Positions 46,501 through 54,146 of a DNA stretch of 64,000 nt are shown here, piece after piece; the stretch's first letter is position 1; each line of letters opens with the position of its first letter. Position numbers and translations under genes: made by a program. Where the stretch lies: positions 301,661-365,660 of the forward strand of contig NZ_LT703007.1 of the NCBI RefSeq assembly GCF_900149695.1, written 5' to 3'. Under the pieces are notes generated by a model. That model made no database searches, was not told where the DNA came from, and worked only from the letters and a program-made list of their open reading frames with translations. This DNA is from Anderseniella sp. Alg231-50. Its GTDB lineage: Bacteria; Pseudomonadota; Alphaproteobacteria; Rhizobiales; Aestuariivirgaceae.

Positions 46501-49035
46501 TGAATTTTCCGCGACCTGCGCCTCGCCAGCTTCCTGCTTGATGCCGATGACCATGCGCTCAGGCTTGACCTTCAGAGCAACATCCCTTTCCACGGCCCGG
46601 CCGCCGGGTTCGCGCACGCGCATGACGACACTGGCGCTGAGCAATTGCGTTGTCGCCGGCGCTCCCGTCAGGACGACCGGGAATTCGGCCTTGCCGGTGC
46701 CGTCCAGGTCCGGGACCGCGTCGAGCCTGCGGGTCACGGTTTCCACCTGTTCCTCCGCCAGGCCGAAGGAGTAACCTGGATAGGCGTCCCACTCGCGTGT
46801 CGTCTTGATCCGGACGCTGCCCTCAACCCCAAGACCAGCCGCCGGCGCCCCGTACAGGTACTGCCCGTCGACTGCGACTGTGGCGGGCTGGGTTACGGCA
46901 ATTTCCGCTGGCGTGGCAGCAAGATCAAATTCCAGCCGGTCAGGTACGAAATCCTCGACAAGGAAGCGCATCTCCGCAACCGGTTGAGCCTTGACGTCGG
47001 TGTGCATCCGCACGGTCCAGGTGCCACGCATTGCATTGCCCTGAAGCTCGTAGCCCACCGTATGGCCACCAAGCCTGTCGTCGCTGGATACGATACGCCG
47101 GTCTTCGACACCGTCTGGGCGGCGGAAGATGAAGGTCAAAGGCAAACCACCCAGGGCATGAGCCGATACGTCCCGCAGCAGTGCGGAGGCATGTACTGTT
47201 TCACCGGGCCGATAGATGCCGCGTTCGGTCCACGAAAACGCATCGATCGCGCCGGGAGATGCCCTGCCCGCGACGCCACGGTCCGCAAAATCGAAACCGG
47301 CCTTGGTCAGGTCAAGCAGCACGAAGTCATTGCTGCCGTGGCGCACCAGAACTGCCGCCGGAGCCATTGCACCTTCGCCGCGAACCAGGCCGGCGGCAAA
47401 GCTGGCCCGTCCTTTGGCATCGCTGACGGTGGTCCCCAGCACTTCATTGTTGCGGGCGACCAGTTGCACATCCGCTGTTGCCAGCGGTTTCGCCGAAGCC
47501 AGGCTGCGCACAAACACGTTGAGGCCGTCTTCACCGGTAAAGCTGGTTATCCCGATATCGGAAATGACAAACCACTGCGTTGCCCGGGCGTCCCAGTGAT
47601 CGCTCTTGCCGTCCTTGGGCACGGCGGTCAGCACATAGATGCCCGGTTTGCGGTCGGGTATCGCCTTGTCAACCGGAAAGCTTGTCGTCACTTCCTTGTT
47701 CAGCTTGCTGGCAATATCGATGCTGCCCTGCCATACGGAGGATCCAAGCTCCTGCTTGATGTTGTCGACCTCATGACCTTTCAGCTGGCGCAGGAAAGAA
47801 CTGCCGGACAACAAACGGGCGAGTGCCCTGTCACCTACGCGGTAGGCCTCAAGCCGGGCACTGTCTGTGTTGACCGAGACCAGCGGGATGCCGTGCCGGG
47901 TCGTACTGGGCAGGACAAAGCGGTCTCCGGTAAAGCGCACTGCCGGAGCACGGTCGCGAACATAAACATTCAGAACCACCGGTTGCTCCAGCACCTCGCC
48001 CACCGATGATGGCAGGCCCTGCCGAAGTCCAACCGCGTAGGTCTGACCATGGGCCAGCCATTCGGCGCAGACCTGCTTGTCCTTGGCCTCCAGTGACTTG
48101 GCAGGTACGCCGTTTACAGTGACAAACTGGGCATAGTCAGTGCCGGAGCGCACCAGGGCCTCGGAAAACTGCACACAGATGCGTGGTGTGGTAGCGTCGC
48201 TGTCCACTGAATGGCCGACGACCCGAAAGCCCTTGCGTTCGCGCAGTTCCCTATAGGCCGCGCGCACCTCCGCCGACGATACCAGCCCGAGGCTGGCCTT
48301 GTAGGCTTCCAGCGCAGGCCGGAACAGATTCCGCTTGTCGAGCGCATCTGCCAGCACCGCCAATGCCTCGGCCCTGAGTGCAGTGCTCTTGCTTTCGCGA
48401 TAGGCAATCTGGGCAGCCGAAGAGGCGGTCTGTTTGAACCGGTAACTGTTTTCACCCGGGCCGGGGATCATTCGAAGTGCCGCCCTGGCAAGACCAACCC
48501 AGAGCGAAGCGTCACCCGCATCCAGTCTCAGTGCACCCAGATAGGCATCGCGCGCGATCCGAACTTCCCCCGAAACCAGGCCTGCTGCCCCTGCACCCTT
48601 CAACGCGTTGAACCCGCGCGCCTCGGCGGCATCGGGGCTGCCGATTTCAGACTGCGTCTGGCGCACTTCAGCCTTCACATAGTCCGGCAAAAAATTCAGC
48701 GGCGGCGGAGCGGCGATTTCAGGTTGCGTCGATTTCTCCACCAGTCGCCCGGCGACCGCGCCGACGAACGGTTTTGCCACGCCATGATCGGATTTAAGGA
48801 AACACCAGCGCTGCTTGCTGGTGTAGGTGAGCGCGTGGCACTGTTCATCTTCAAGACAAAGCGCCTTGCATTGATCAAGCGACACATCGGCCTGCGTCCT
48901 CAGGTCAAACCCGAAGTAATCCGCATCCCGCGATGTAATGATGGTTCGTTCAGCAGGATCGGCGTGCGCCGGTAGAAAAACGAATGTGAGCAGTAACAAG
49001 GCGAACGCAAGCGCGCTCAAGAAACCCGACCTCAT
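43561..49035 (-). CDS. Alpha-2-macroglobulin family protein with PAN domain
   Basis: A 1824-aa protein. ATG 49035 has GGAG at good spacing and leads into a signal peptide (LSALAFALLLLTFVFLPAHA); the longer frame from 49080 is rejected. Next come a PAN/apple-like Cys-rich domain (CKALCLEDEQCHALTY, about 35-95) and repeated beta-sandwich macroglobulin domains. The thioester motif CTEQ is at 1376-1379 and an alpha-helical domain follows. It has no lipobox, so it is probably soluble or peripheral. The family traps proteases in the periplasm and works with PbpC to repair wall damage. Confidence 0.95.
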   Translation of the reverse strand: MRSGFLSALAFALLLLTFVFLPAHADPAERTIITSRDADYFGFDLRTQADVSLDQCKALCLEDEQCHALTYTSKQRWCFLKSDHGVAKPFVGAVAGRLVEKSTQPEIAAPPPLNFLPDYVKAEVRQTQSEIGSPDAAEARGFNALKGAGAAGLVSGEVRIARDAYLGALRLDAGDASLWVGLARAALRMIPGPGENSYRFKQTASSAAQIAYRESKSTALRAEALAVLADALDKRNLFRPALEAYKASLGLVSSAEVRAAYRELRERKGFRVVGHSVDSDATTPRICVQFSEALVRSGTDYAQFVTVNGVPAKSLEAKDKQVCAEWLAHGQTYAVGLRQGLPSSVGEVLEQPVVLNVYVRDRAPAVRFTGDRFVLPSTTRHGIPLVSVNTDSARLEAYRVGDRALARLLSGSSFLRQLKGHEVDNIKQELGSSVWQGSIDIASKLNKEVTTSFPVDKAIPDRKPGIYVLTAVPKDGKSDHWDARATQWFVISDIGITSFTGEDGLNVFVRSLASAKPLATADVQLVARNNEVLGTTVSDAKGRASFAAGLVRGEGAMAPAAVLVRHGSNDFVLLDLTKAGFDFADRGVAGRASPGAIDAFSWTERGIYRPGETVHASALLRDVSAHALGGLPLTFIFRRPDGVEDRRIVSSDDRLGGHTVGYELQGNAMRGTWTVRMHTDVKAQPVAEMRFLVEDFVPDRLEFDLAATPAEIAVTQPATVAVDGQYLYGAPAAGLGVEGSVRIKTTREWDAYPGYSFGLAEEQVETVTRRLDAVPDLDGTGKAEFPVVLTGAPATTQLLSASVVMRVREPGGRAVERDVALKVKPERMVIGIKQEAGEAQVAENSTAGFKVIAVTPDGSKARVAGLKWRLIRVERNYQWYRTGDRWSYEAIDLTRQVMDGQVDAPATGEASISVPVGWGRYRLEVTDPRSGGAAASVEFNAGWVVAAASLDTPDGLEMALDKASYAAGDTARLTISARHAGEVLVTVGTNKLSDVRTASVPAGDTVIEMPVGADWGAGAYVTATLYRRGDAEKSRLPSRAIGVKWLQVDPEPRKINLALDVPEKIAARGLLDVPMTLTGLAEGQQAYVTVAAVDVGILNLTRYELPDPAGWYFGQRKIGLEIRDIYGRLIDSSLGVEGRIRSGGDAAGLSSDGSPPTQKLLALFSGPVEVGADGKASVSFDLPQFNGTVRLMAVAWSKDQVGSASGDVIVRDPVVLLASAPKVMSPGDTSRLRLDIANTDGPEGDYVVEIIAENGLSADQGLLPNIVKLAQGGKTSLSVPISATGVGSGQVSVRLTHDTGIDLAQTLYVPVRPAALPVTRRKEMTLAANGGAIALDEQLLAGSQPDGAMVTVDVTRTRGINTASVLASLDRYPYGCTEQTTSRALPLLYLSDLPGDPKAEDAGDVGNRVQKAIYRVLANQSSTGSFGLWSPGYGDLWLDAYVTDFLTRAREKGFKVREKAMLAALENLQNVLSYDQNVKDRGGGIAYALYVLARNRRASAGDLRYYADTKMEEFRSPMARAQLGAALALYGDANRSGTAFQSALAQARKDKGNLSRSDYGSSLRDASAMLALASETQPRPQSIPAMVDLVSAKAARDRYSTTQENVWMLLAARGVRQANASMKLAVGGTDHAGGYSARTTGEDLAATPLEIVNRGKEQVLATVNVLAAPLAALPAGGKGFTIERRYYTLDGVETDVSQVRQNDRFVVTISIVQQNNWPARIVVSDLLPGGFEIDSPKLVGSADLKSFEWLGNASAAHSEFRADRFIAAFDVRKGGNREFSAAYVVRAVSPGKFAQPAAVVEDMYRPQFTARTAQGQIDVNPARP

Positions 49036-49205
49036 GGTCTGTTCTCCGTCCAACAACGATCGCCCCGTCTGACTACCCATAATGCTGCGCCTGCGCCAGA
49101 TGTCAATTGACAGAATTTCCAGTTACATGTCCAAATCCCTACCGCGGCCAGTATCGCGGCCTGATTGCTTCAATCTGACGACAACAACGTTTGAGACCCT
49201 GTACC

Positions 49206-50021
49206 ATGACCCAGTCCAGCGCGGTGCGCGACATCACCGAAAGTGAAATCGAAACCTACAGGCAAGACGGTGTTGTCTGCCTGCGCGGGCTGTTTTCATC
49301 CGACTGGGTGGCAGTGCTGCGCGACGCCGCGGAACGATCAATGCAAGCCCCGGGTGAACTTCATGCGGAGCTGGCAGAAGACCGGAAAGAAAGCGGCCGC
49401 TTCTTCCACGACACGTTCATCTGGACGCGGGACGACACCTGCCGCGACTTCGTTTTCAATTCTCCGGCAGGCGCAGCAGCCGCCCGGATCATGCAGTCGA
49501 CCAAGGTGAATATCTTCTTCGACCAGTGGCTGATCAAGGAGCCCGGGACGACCACCAGAACCCCATGGCATCATGACATGACCTACTGGCCCATTGACGG
49601 TGATCAGATTTCCACCCTGTGGCTGGCGCTCGATCCGGTAACCAAGAATACCGGCGCTGTCGAGTACGTGAAGGGATCACACAACTGGCGCCAGAAGTTC
49701 AGACCAGCCAGCTTCAGCGGCTCCAACCAGTACAAGGAAGCCTTGCCGGACGTGCCCGATATAGACGCCATGCGCGACGAGCTGGAATTCGTCCGGTTCG
49801 ACCTGGAACCGGGAGACTGCACCCTGCATCACGGATTGACGGTTCATGGCTCACCGGGAAATCAGTCAGCCAGTCACAGGCGCCGTGCCCATGTTTCGCG
49901 CTGGGCCGGCGATGATGTGATTTTTCACCCGCGAGACGGGTTGCAGGAAATGCCACCCCTGCCCGATCTGGCCGGCGGCGATCCGATTGACTCAGACCTG
50001 TGGCCGAGGATTGTCGGATAG
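49206..50021 (+). CDS. Phytanoyl-CoA dioxygenase family protein
   Basis: A 271-aa Fe(II)/2OG oxygenase starting at ATG 49206; the in-frame TTG 49191 is rejected. Metal ligands are H122-x-D124 in PWHHDMTYWP and H214 in LTVHGSPGN, with a following Arg-rich segment (RRRAHVSRW). Substrate unknown. The genes on each side do not name a pathway. Convergent with the AhpD-like gene, 13 bp between stops. Confidence 0.9.
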   Translation: MTQSSAVRDITESEIETYRQDGVVCLRGLFSSDWVAVLRDAAERSMQAPGELHAELAEDRKESGRFFHDTFIWTRDDTCRDFVFNSPAGAAAARIMQSTKVNIFFDQWLIKEPGTTTRTPWHHDMTYWPIDGDQISTLWLALDPVTKNTGAVEYVKGSHNWRQKFRPASFSGSNQYKEALPDVPDIDAMRDELEFVRFDLEPGDCTLHHGLTVHGSPGNQSASHRRRAHVSRWAGDDVIFHPRDGLQEMPPLPDLAGGDPIDSDLWPRIVG

Positions 50022-50034
50022 CAACTTCCAAAAT

Positions 50035-50643
50035 TCAGGCGTGGTTCCAGTCGTCCGGATCATCGGAATTGTTCGGTGACAGGCCCAAAATGTCTCCGTC
50101 CGTCGAGCACCCCAGGCCCAGTACGGTGCGGTTGGCATAGCTGAAATACGCGGACACCTGATTGATTTCGAGGATTTCGCCGTCGGTGTATCCGGCAGAC
50201 CGTAATTCGGCAACTATGCCTTCGCGCATGGCGGCTGGGTTTTCGGTCAGTTGCCTGGCGTATTCCATGGCGATCTTCTGCCTGCCATCCAAAGGCGCAT
50301 CGTCAATGGCCCGGGCCTCGACAGCCGCACGGATCGCCGCCGCCCTGGTGTCATCCTTCAGGAGTCGTTGCAGCCCGCAAAAATGATGCTCAACGCAGTA
50401 GCTGCACTCGTTGAGCGAACTGACCCAGACGCCCAGCGTTTCCAGAAACCACTTCGGGATAGTGTTGCCGGAGTGATGCAGGACATATTTGTAGATGGCC
50501 ATGTGGCCTTCCATCGTGTGTGGCCTGAGCGAATGCATCATCATGATATTGTCGACGTTGTTGCCGGGCCCTTTGACCCGGTCGTACAAGGTCTTCAGTT
50601 TTCCCTCCGCATCCTCATAGGGAACAGTTTCTATCCAGGCCAT
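50035..50643 (-). CDS. Peroxidase-related protein (AhpD/CMD family)
   Basis: A 202-aa helical protein. The AhpD-type motif CSYCVEHH holds the two redox Cys and the His. The C-terminus GDILGLSPNNSDDPDDWNH is typical of the group annotated as peroxidase-related enzymes. A thiol peroxidase role in the cytoplasm is likely, with lipoyl or similar partner unknown. Confidence 0.88.
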   Translation of the reverse strand: MAWIETVPYEDAEGKLKTLYDRVKGPGNNVDNIMMMHSLRPHTMEGHMAIYKYVLHHSGNTIPKWFLETLGVWVSSLNECSYCVEHHFCGLQRLLKDDTRAAAIRAAVEARAIDDAPLDGRQKIAMEYARQLTENPAAMREGIVAELRSAGYTDGEILEINQVSAYFSYANRTVLGLGCSTDGDILGLSPNNSDDPDDWNHA

Positions 50644-50737
50644 TTCATTTCCTCGCTGGGTTCACGCAAGTGCCATCGCAGATCCATGGGCTAGCAACCA
50701 TTCCAGAAGGTTGCAAACCCAAATGGAGCTGTCCTGC

Positions 50738-51736
50738 TCAATCCCGATTGTTCCTGTGGTTCTTGCGATAGGTATCAGGAGATGTACCGCAGGTGCTCGA
50801 GAAGGCCCTTGAGAAAGCGCTGCGACTGAGAAACCCGACCTGCTCGGATATCCGTTTCACCGGCAGGTCCGAGTGGGCAAGCAATGCCGCAGCGGTGTGC
50901 ATGCGCAAACCGCGCAGCATTTCCATCGGCCCGTGGCCGCAGGCCCTGGAAAATTTGTCCGCAAAAGACGACCTGCTCATACCTGCTGTAGCAGCGAGAC
51001 TGTCCAGCGAATGCGGATGGCCGGGTTTTTCCAGCATGGTCCGCAGCGCCGTCCAGAGACGCTCGTCCACCAATGCAGCCATCCAGTTGAGACCGACATC
51101 ACCGGCCACAAGCCTGTTGCGCAGAAGATGTATCATGCACTGGGTCAGGATGGCGCGGATCAGTGCCCTGCTGCCGAGAGACGGCGATGACAATTCAACC
51201 AGCATCTGTTCGATGGGCGCCAGCATGGGGCTTTGCGCCGTTACCTTCTCAATCACCGGTTCACGAATCAGATTGATGAGATCGCTGGTGCCACGCAGGC
51301 CGATATTGACGTGGCTGCAGATGGCCAGGAGCTTGCCTTCAGTCGCACCATTGCCATCGCTGCGAAGGTGGGATGCAAGATCAAGTTCTGCGGGATGACA
51401 ATCCGGAACCGGCGTGCCTGGATGACCAAAGCTGCGCAGGGTGTGCGAGCGAAGTGTCGGCACAAGCACCAATGTGCCCGGCTCTATCGGAACCGGCGTG
51501 CGGCCCTTGAAAACAAGTTCCCCGCGGCCTGCCAGAATATAATGCAGCGTGGTGCCGGACTGGCTGTCGAGACCAAGCGAACACTGCCCCTGCAACTCGC
51601 ATAGAGCAAATGGCTCGGCCCTGACGGCTATTTCATTGAAAACACGTTCGAACGGCATGTGCAGACCATAACGCAGCTTCTGGACTTTCAAGCACTGAAA
51701 AACCCAGCTGGGCACGACATCTGGACGAAAAAGCAC
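50738..51736 (-). CDS. AraC family regulator with cupin_6 domain
   Basis: A 332-aa regulator, a distant paralogue of the one at 12109. An N-terminal cupin (about 30-215, LHYILAGRGELVF) is followed by two helix-turn-helix motifs (HSLDSLAATAGMSRSSFADK; VKRISEQVGFLSRSAFSRAF). The C-terminus ends in GTSPDTYRK. ATG 51736 has TGGGG ahead; an internal Met at 51658 is an alternative. It is divergent from the isochorismatase-like gene across 52 bp, so that gene is the likely target. Confidence 0.88.
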   Translation of the reverse strand: MLFRPDVVPSWVFQCLKVQKLRYGLHMPFERVFNEIAVRAEPFALCELQGQCSLGLDSQSGTTLHYILAGRGELVFKGRTPVPIEPGTLVLVPTLRSHTLRSFGHPGTPVPDCHPAELDLASHLRSDGNGATEGKLLAICSHVNIGLRGTSDLINLIREPVIEKVTAQSPMLAPIEQMLVELSSPSLGSRALIRAILTQCMIHLLRNRLVAGDVGLNWMAALVDERLWTALRTMLEKPGHPHSLDSLAATAGMSRSSFADKFSRACGHGPMEMLRGLRMHTAAALLAHSDLPVKRISEQVGFLSRSAFSRAFSSTCGTSPDTYRKNHRNNRD

Positions 51737-51788
51737 ATCGATTGCCCCAAGTTAACCCCGTCGCCCCCTGAACAGGAGAGTTTTCAAG

Positions 51789-52613
51789 ATGTGCAATGAT
51801 CATGACTTCAACAACAACAAGGTGAACCGCCGCGCGGCCATCACAGGCAGTATTGCCGCCGGTGCAGCGGCAGCCGCCAGCGTGGCAGCTTCCGGCGCGG
51901 CCAATGCAGCCGACGACCCTTATGCGGAGCCTGCAAAGCCTGCCCTGCCACCAAGTGACATGAAACTGGACCTGAAGCGGACTGCTCTGGTGGTCACCGA
52001 CCCCCAGATCGACTTTCTCAGCCCTGAAGGCGTGACCTGGGGCGTGGTGGGCGCCAGCGTCAAACACCACAACACGGTTGCCAACATCGAGACGCTGTTC
52101 CGCGCCGCCAAAGCCAGGGACCTGACCGTTGCGGTTTCCCCGCACTATTACTATCCGACCGACCACGGCTGGCGGTTTGAAGGTGCGCTTGAAAAACTGA
52201 TGCACAAGATCGGCATGTTCGATCGCAAGGGCAGCCTTACGACAGAAGGGTTCGAGAACTCCGGCGCTGACTTCATGCCGCAGTACAAACCGTACATCTT
52301 TGATGGCAAAACCATCGTGACCTCGCCGCACAAGCTGTACGGCAACGAGTCCAACGACCTGGCACTGCAATTGCGCAAGCACAAGGTTGACCAGATCATC
52401 CTGTCTGGAATGTCGGCCAACTTATGTACCGAAAGCCATTTGCGGGAACTGCTGGAACAGGGTTTTGAAGTTGCCGTGGTCAAGGACGCAACCGCTGCAG
52501 CCATGTTGCCGGAAGGCGACGGCTATCTCGCCGCCCTGACCAATTTCCGGTACATGGCCAACGCTGTGTGGTCGACAGAAGAAGCCGTGAAACACATTCA
52601 GGACGCGGCATAA
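51789..52613 (+). CDS. Isochorismatase-like cysteine hydrolase with Tat-like signal
   Basis: A 274-aa protein with CAGGAGAG before ATG 51789. The N-terminus has NRRAAITGSIAAGAAAAA, a twin-arginine-like signal ending near ANAADD, so export to the periplasm is expected. The catalytic triad is Asp71 (VVTDPQIDFLSP), Lys182 (TSPHKLYGNE) and Cys213 (SANLCTESH). Such enzymes hydrolyse amides or related bonds. The ligand-dependent AraC gene next to it may sense the substrate. Confidence 0.88.
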   Translation: MCNDHDFNNNKVNRRAAITGSIAAGAAAAASVAASGAANAADDPYAEPAKPALPPSDMKLDLKRTALVVTDPQIDFLSPEGVTWGVVGASVKHHNTVANIETLFRAAKARDLTVAVSPHYYYPTDHGWRFEGALEKLMHKIGMFDRKGSLTTEGFENSGADFMPQYKPYIFDGKTIVTSPHKLYGNESNDLALQLRKHKVDQIILSGMSANLCTESHLRELLEQGFEVAVVKDATAAAMLPEGDGYLAALTNFRYMANAVWSTEEAVKHIQDAA

Positions 52614-52646
52614 GGCAACCGTCGCCTGCCACAATCCAGCACTTAT

Positions 52647-52677
52647 GCGCACCTGGTCCCGACCGGGTGCGCTTTTT
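52647..52677 (+). terminator. Rho-independent terminator
   Basis: GCGCACC and GGTGCGC pair, extended inward by a T-G wobble and GGT/ACC around CCCG, giving an 11-bp stem. Five T residues follow. It lies 34 bp after the isochorismatase-like stop and separates it from the RND genes. Confidence 0.88.
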
Positions 52678-52790
52678 CGTATGTGACGCCGCATTAGCGC
52701 CGGATTCCGGGGCTGGATTACGTCCCATATCCCTGCAAGTATGAGCACCCCGGACCGGGGCTGATTCACGTTCAAGCAAGGGCTCAAGTC

Positions 52791-54146
52791 ATGTGGCGTA
52801 AACTTCTGATATTGCCACCCATTTTGCTGGGTGTCTTCGTTGTCTGGTGGTTTGTCAACCAGCGCCAGCCGCCGCAGACAACCGCGCCGCAGGAAGAAGT
52901 CCGCAATGTCCGCATTATCGAGGCTGTGCGCGCTGACCTGATCCCCGCTGTCAGTGGTTTCGGCACCGTACAGCCAGCGAAAACCTGGCAGGCTGTTGTG
53001 CAGGCGGCCGGAGAGGTTGAGTACAAGCACCCGCGCCTCATGCGCGGCGCGATCATGCCCGCCGGGACGGAGATTATACGAATTTCACCGCGCGACTATG
53101 AACTTGCGATTGCCCAGGCGGAAGCCAACATCAGCCGGGCCGATGCGCAGATTACCGAATTTGACCTGACCGAGGACAACACCAAGGCCAGCCTCAAAAT
53201 CGAACGCCAGTCCCTTACGATCAGGGAGCGCGAGCTGGCGCGGAAGGAAGAACTGGTTCGCAGCGGCGCGACATCCAGAACTGCGCTTGACCAGGAGACC
53301 CGTGATACGCTGGTGCAACGCAAGAAGGTCCAGGACCTGGAGAACACGCTTAAGCTGATACCATCGCAACGCGCCGCGCTCGTGGAGCAGAAAAAACTCA
53401 ACCAGATCGAATTGGACCAGGCCAGGCTGAACCTCGCCCGCACCCGAATTGCGCTGCCTTTCGATGCCCGTATCAGCGAGGTTTCTGTCGAAATAGCCCA
53501 GTATGCACAAGTTGGATCGGTGCTTGTCGCTGCCGATGGCATCGAGACTGCCGAAGTCGAGGCACAGGTGCCGCTGGCCCAGTTTTCAGCGCTGGCCAGA
53601 GCGACGACACGTGGCGACGGCCCCGTTGGTATAACACCTGAAACGATCGGTGATGTCGTCAAGCGACTGGGATTTTCCGCCACTATTCACCTGAACGCCG
53701 GTGAGACCGAAATCATGTGGCCTGCCCGGTTCTCGCGCATTTCCGATACGATTGATCTCAAGACCCGCTCGATAGGCGCCATCGTTACTGCACAGGACAC
53801 CTGGAAAACAGCCAGGCCCGGGCAACGCCCACCGCTGTCGAAGGGGATGTTTGTCGAAGTAAGAATACGGGCCGGCAAACTGGCCGATCAGATTTTAGTG
53901 CCCCGCTCCGCCCTGCACGATGAAAACCTCTACCTTGCCGACAAGGACAACCGGCTGGTCATCCGGCCGGTGGAAACCGGCCTGGCGCAGGAAGGCAATG
54001 TCGTTATCCGCTCTGGCGTGGAGCCCGGTGACCGGGTCGTTGTGTCCGACCTGCTGCCGGCAATCGAAGGCATGCTGCTGCGCGTCACCAGGGATGAAAA
54101 ACTGGAGGCCGAGATTCAGCGCCAGCTTGCGGACAACATCAAATGA
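52791..54146 (+). CDS. RND efflux periplasmic adaptor subunit
   Basis: A 451-aa membrane fusion protein. One N-terminal helix (LLILPPILLGVFVVWWFV) anchors it in the inner membrane. A lipoyl-like half motif, a long coiled coil (about 100-215, rich in Glu, Arg, Gln and Leu), and beta-barrel domains follow (RISEVSVEIAQYAQVGSVLV; RSALHDENLYLADKDNRLVI). It would bridge the RND pump to an outer membrane channel. Its stop overlaps the pump start (ATGA). Confidence 0.93.
   Translation: MWRKLLILPPILLGVFVVWWFVNQRQPPQTTAPQEEVRNVRIIEAVRADLIPAVSGFGTVQPAKTWQAVVQAAGEVEYKHPRLMRGAIMPAGTEIIRISPRDYELAIAQAEANISRADAQITEFDLTEDNTKASLKIERQSLTIRERELARKEELVRSGATSRTALDQETRDTLVQRKKVQDLENTLKLIPSQRAALVEQKKLNQIELDQARLNLARTRIALPFDARISEVSVEIAQYAQVGSVLVAADGIETAEVEAQVPLAQFSALARATTRGDGPVGITPETIGDVVKRLGFSATIHLNAGETEIMWPARFSRISDTIDLKTRSIGAIVTAQDTWKTARPGQRPPLSKGMFVEVRIRAGKLADQILVPRSALHDENLYLADKDNRLVIRPVETGLAQEGNVVIRSGVEPGDRVVVSDLLPAIEGMLLRVTRDEKLEAEIQRQLADNIK

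Noticed and set aside
46645..48009. 454-codon plus-strand open frame
   Set aside because: It is antisense to the alpha-2-macroglobulin gene, which has clear domains and a thioester motif; the frame shows no known family and is a GC-rich shadow.
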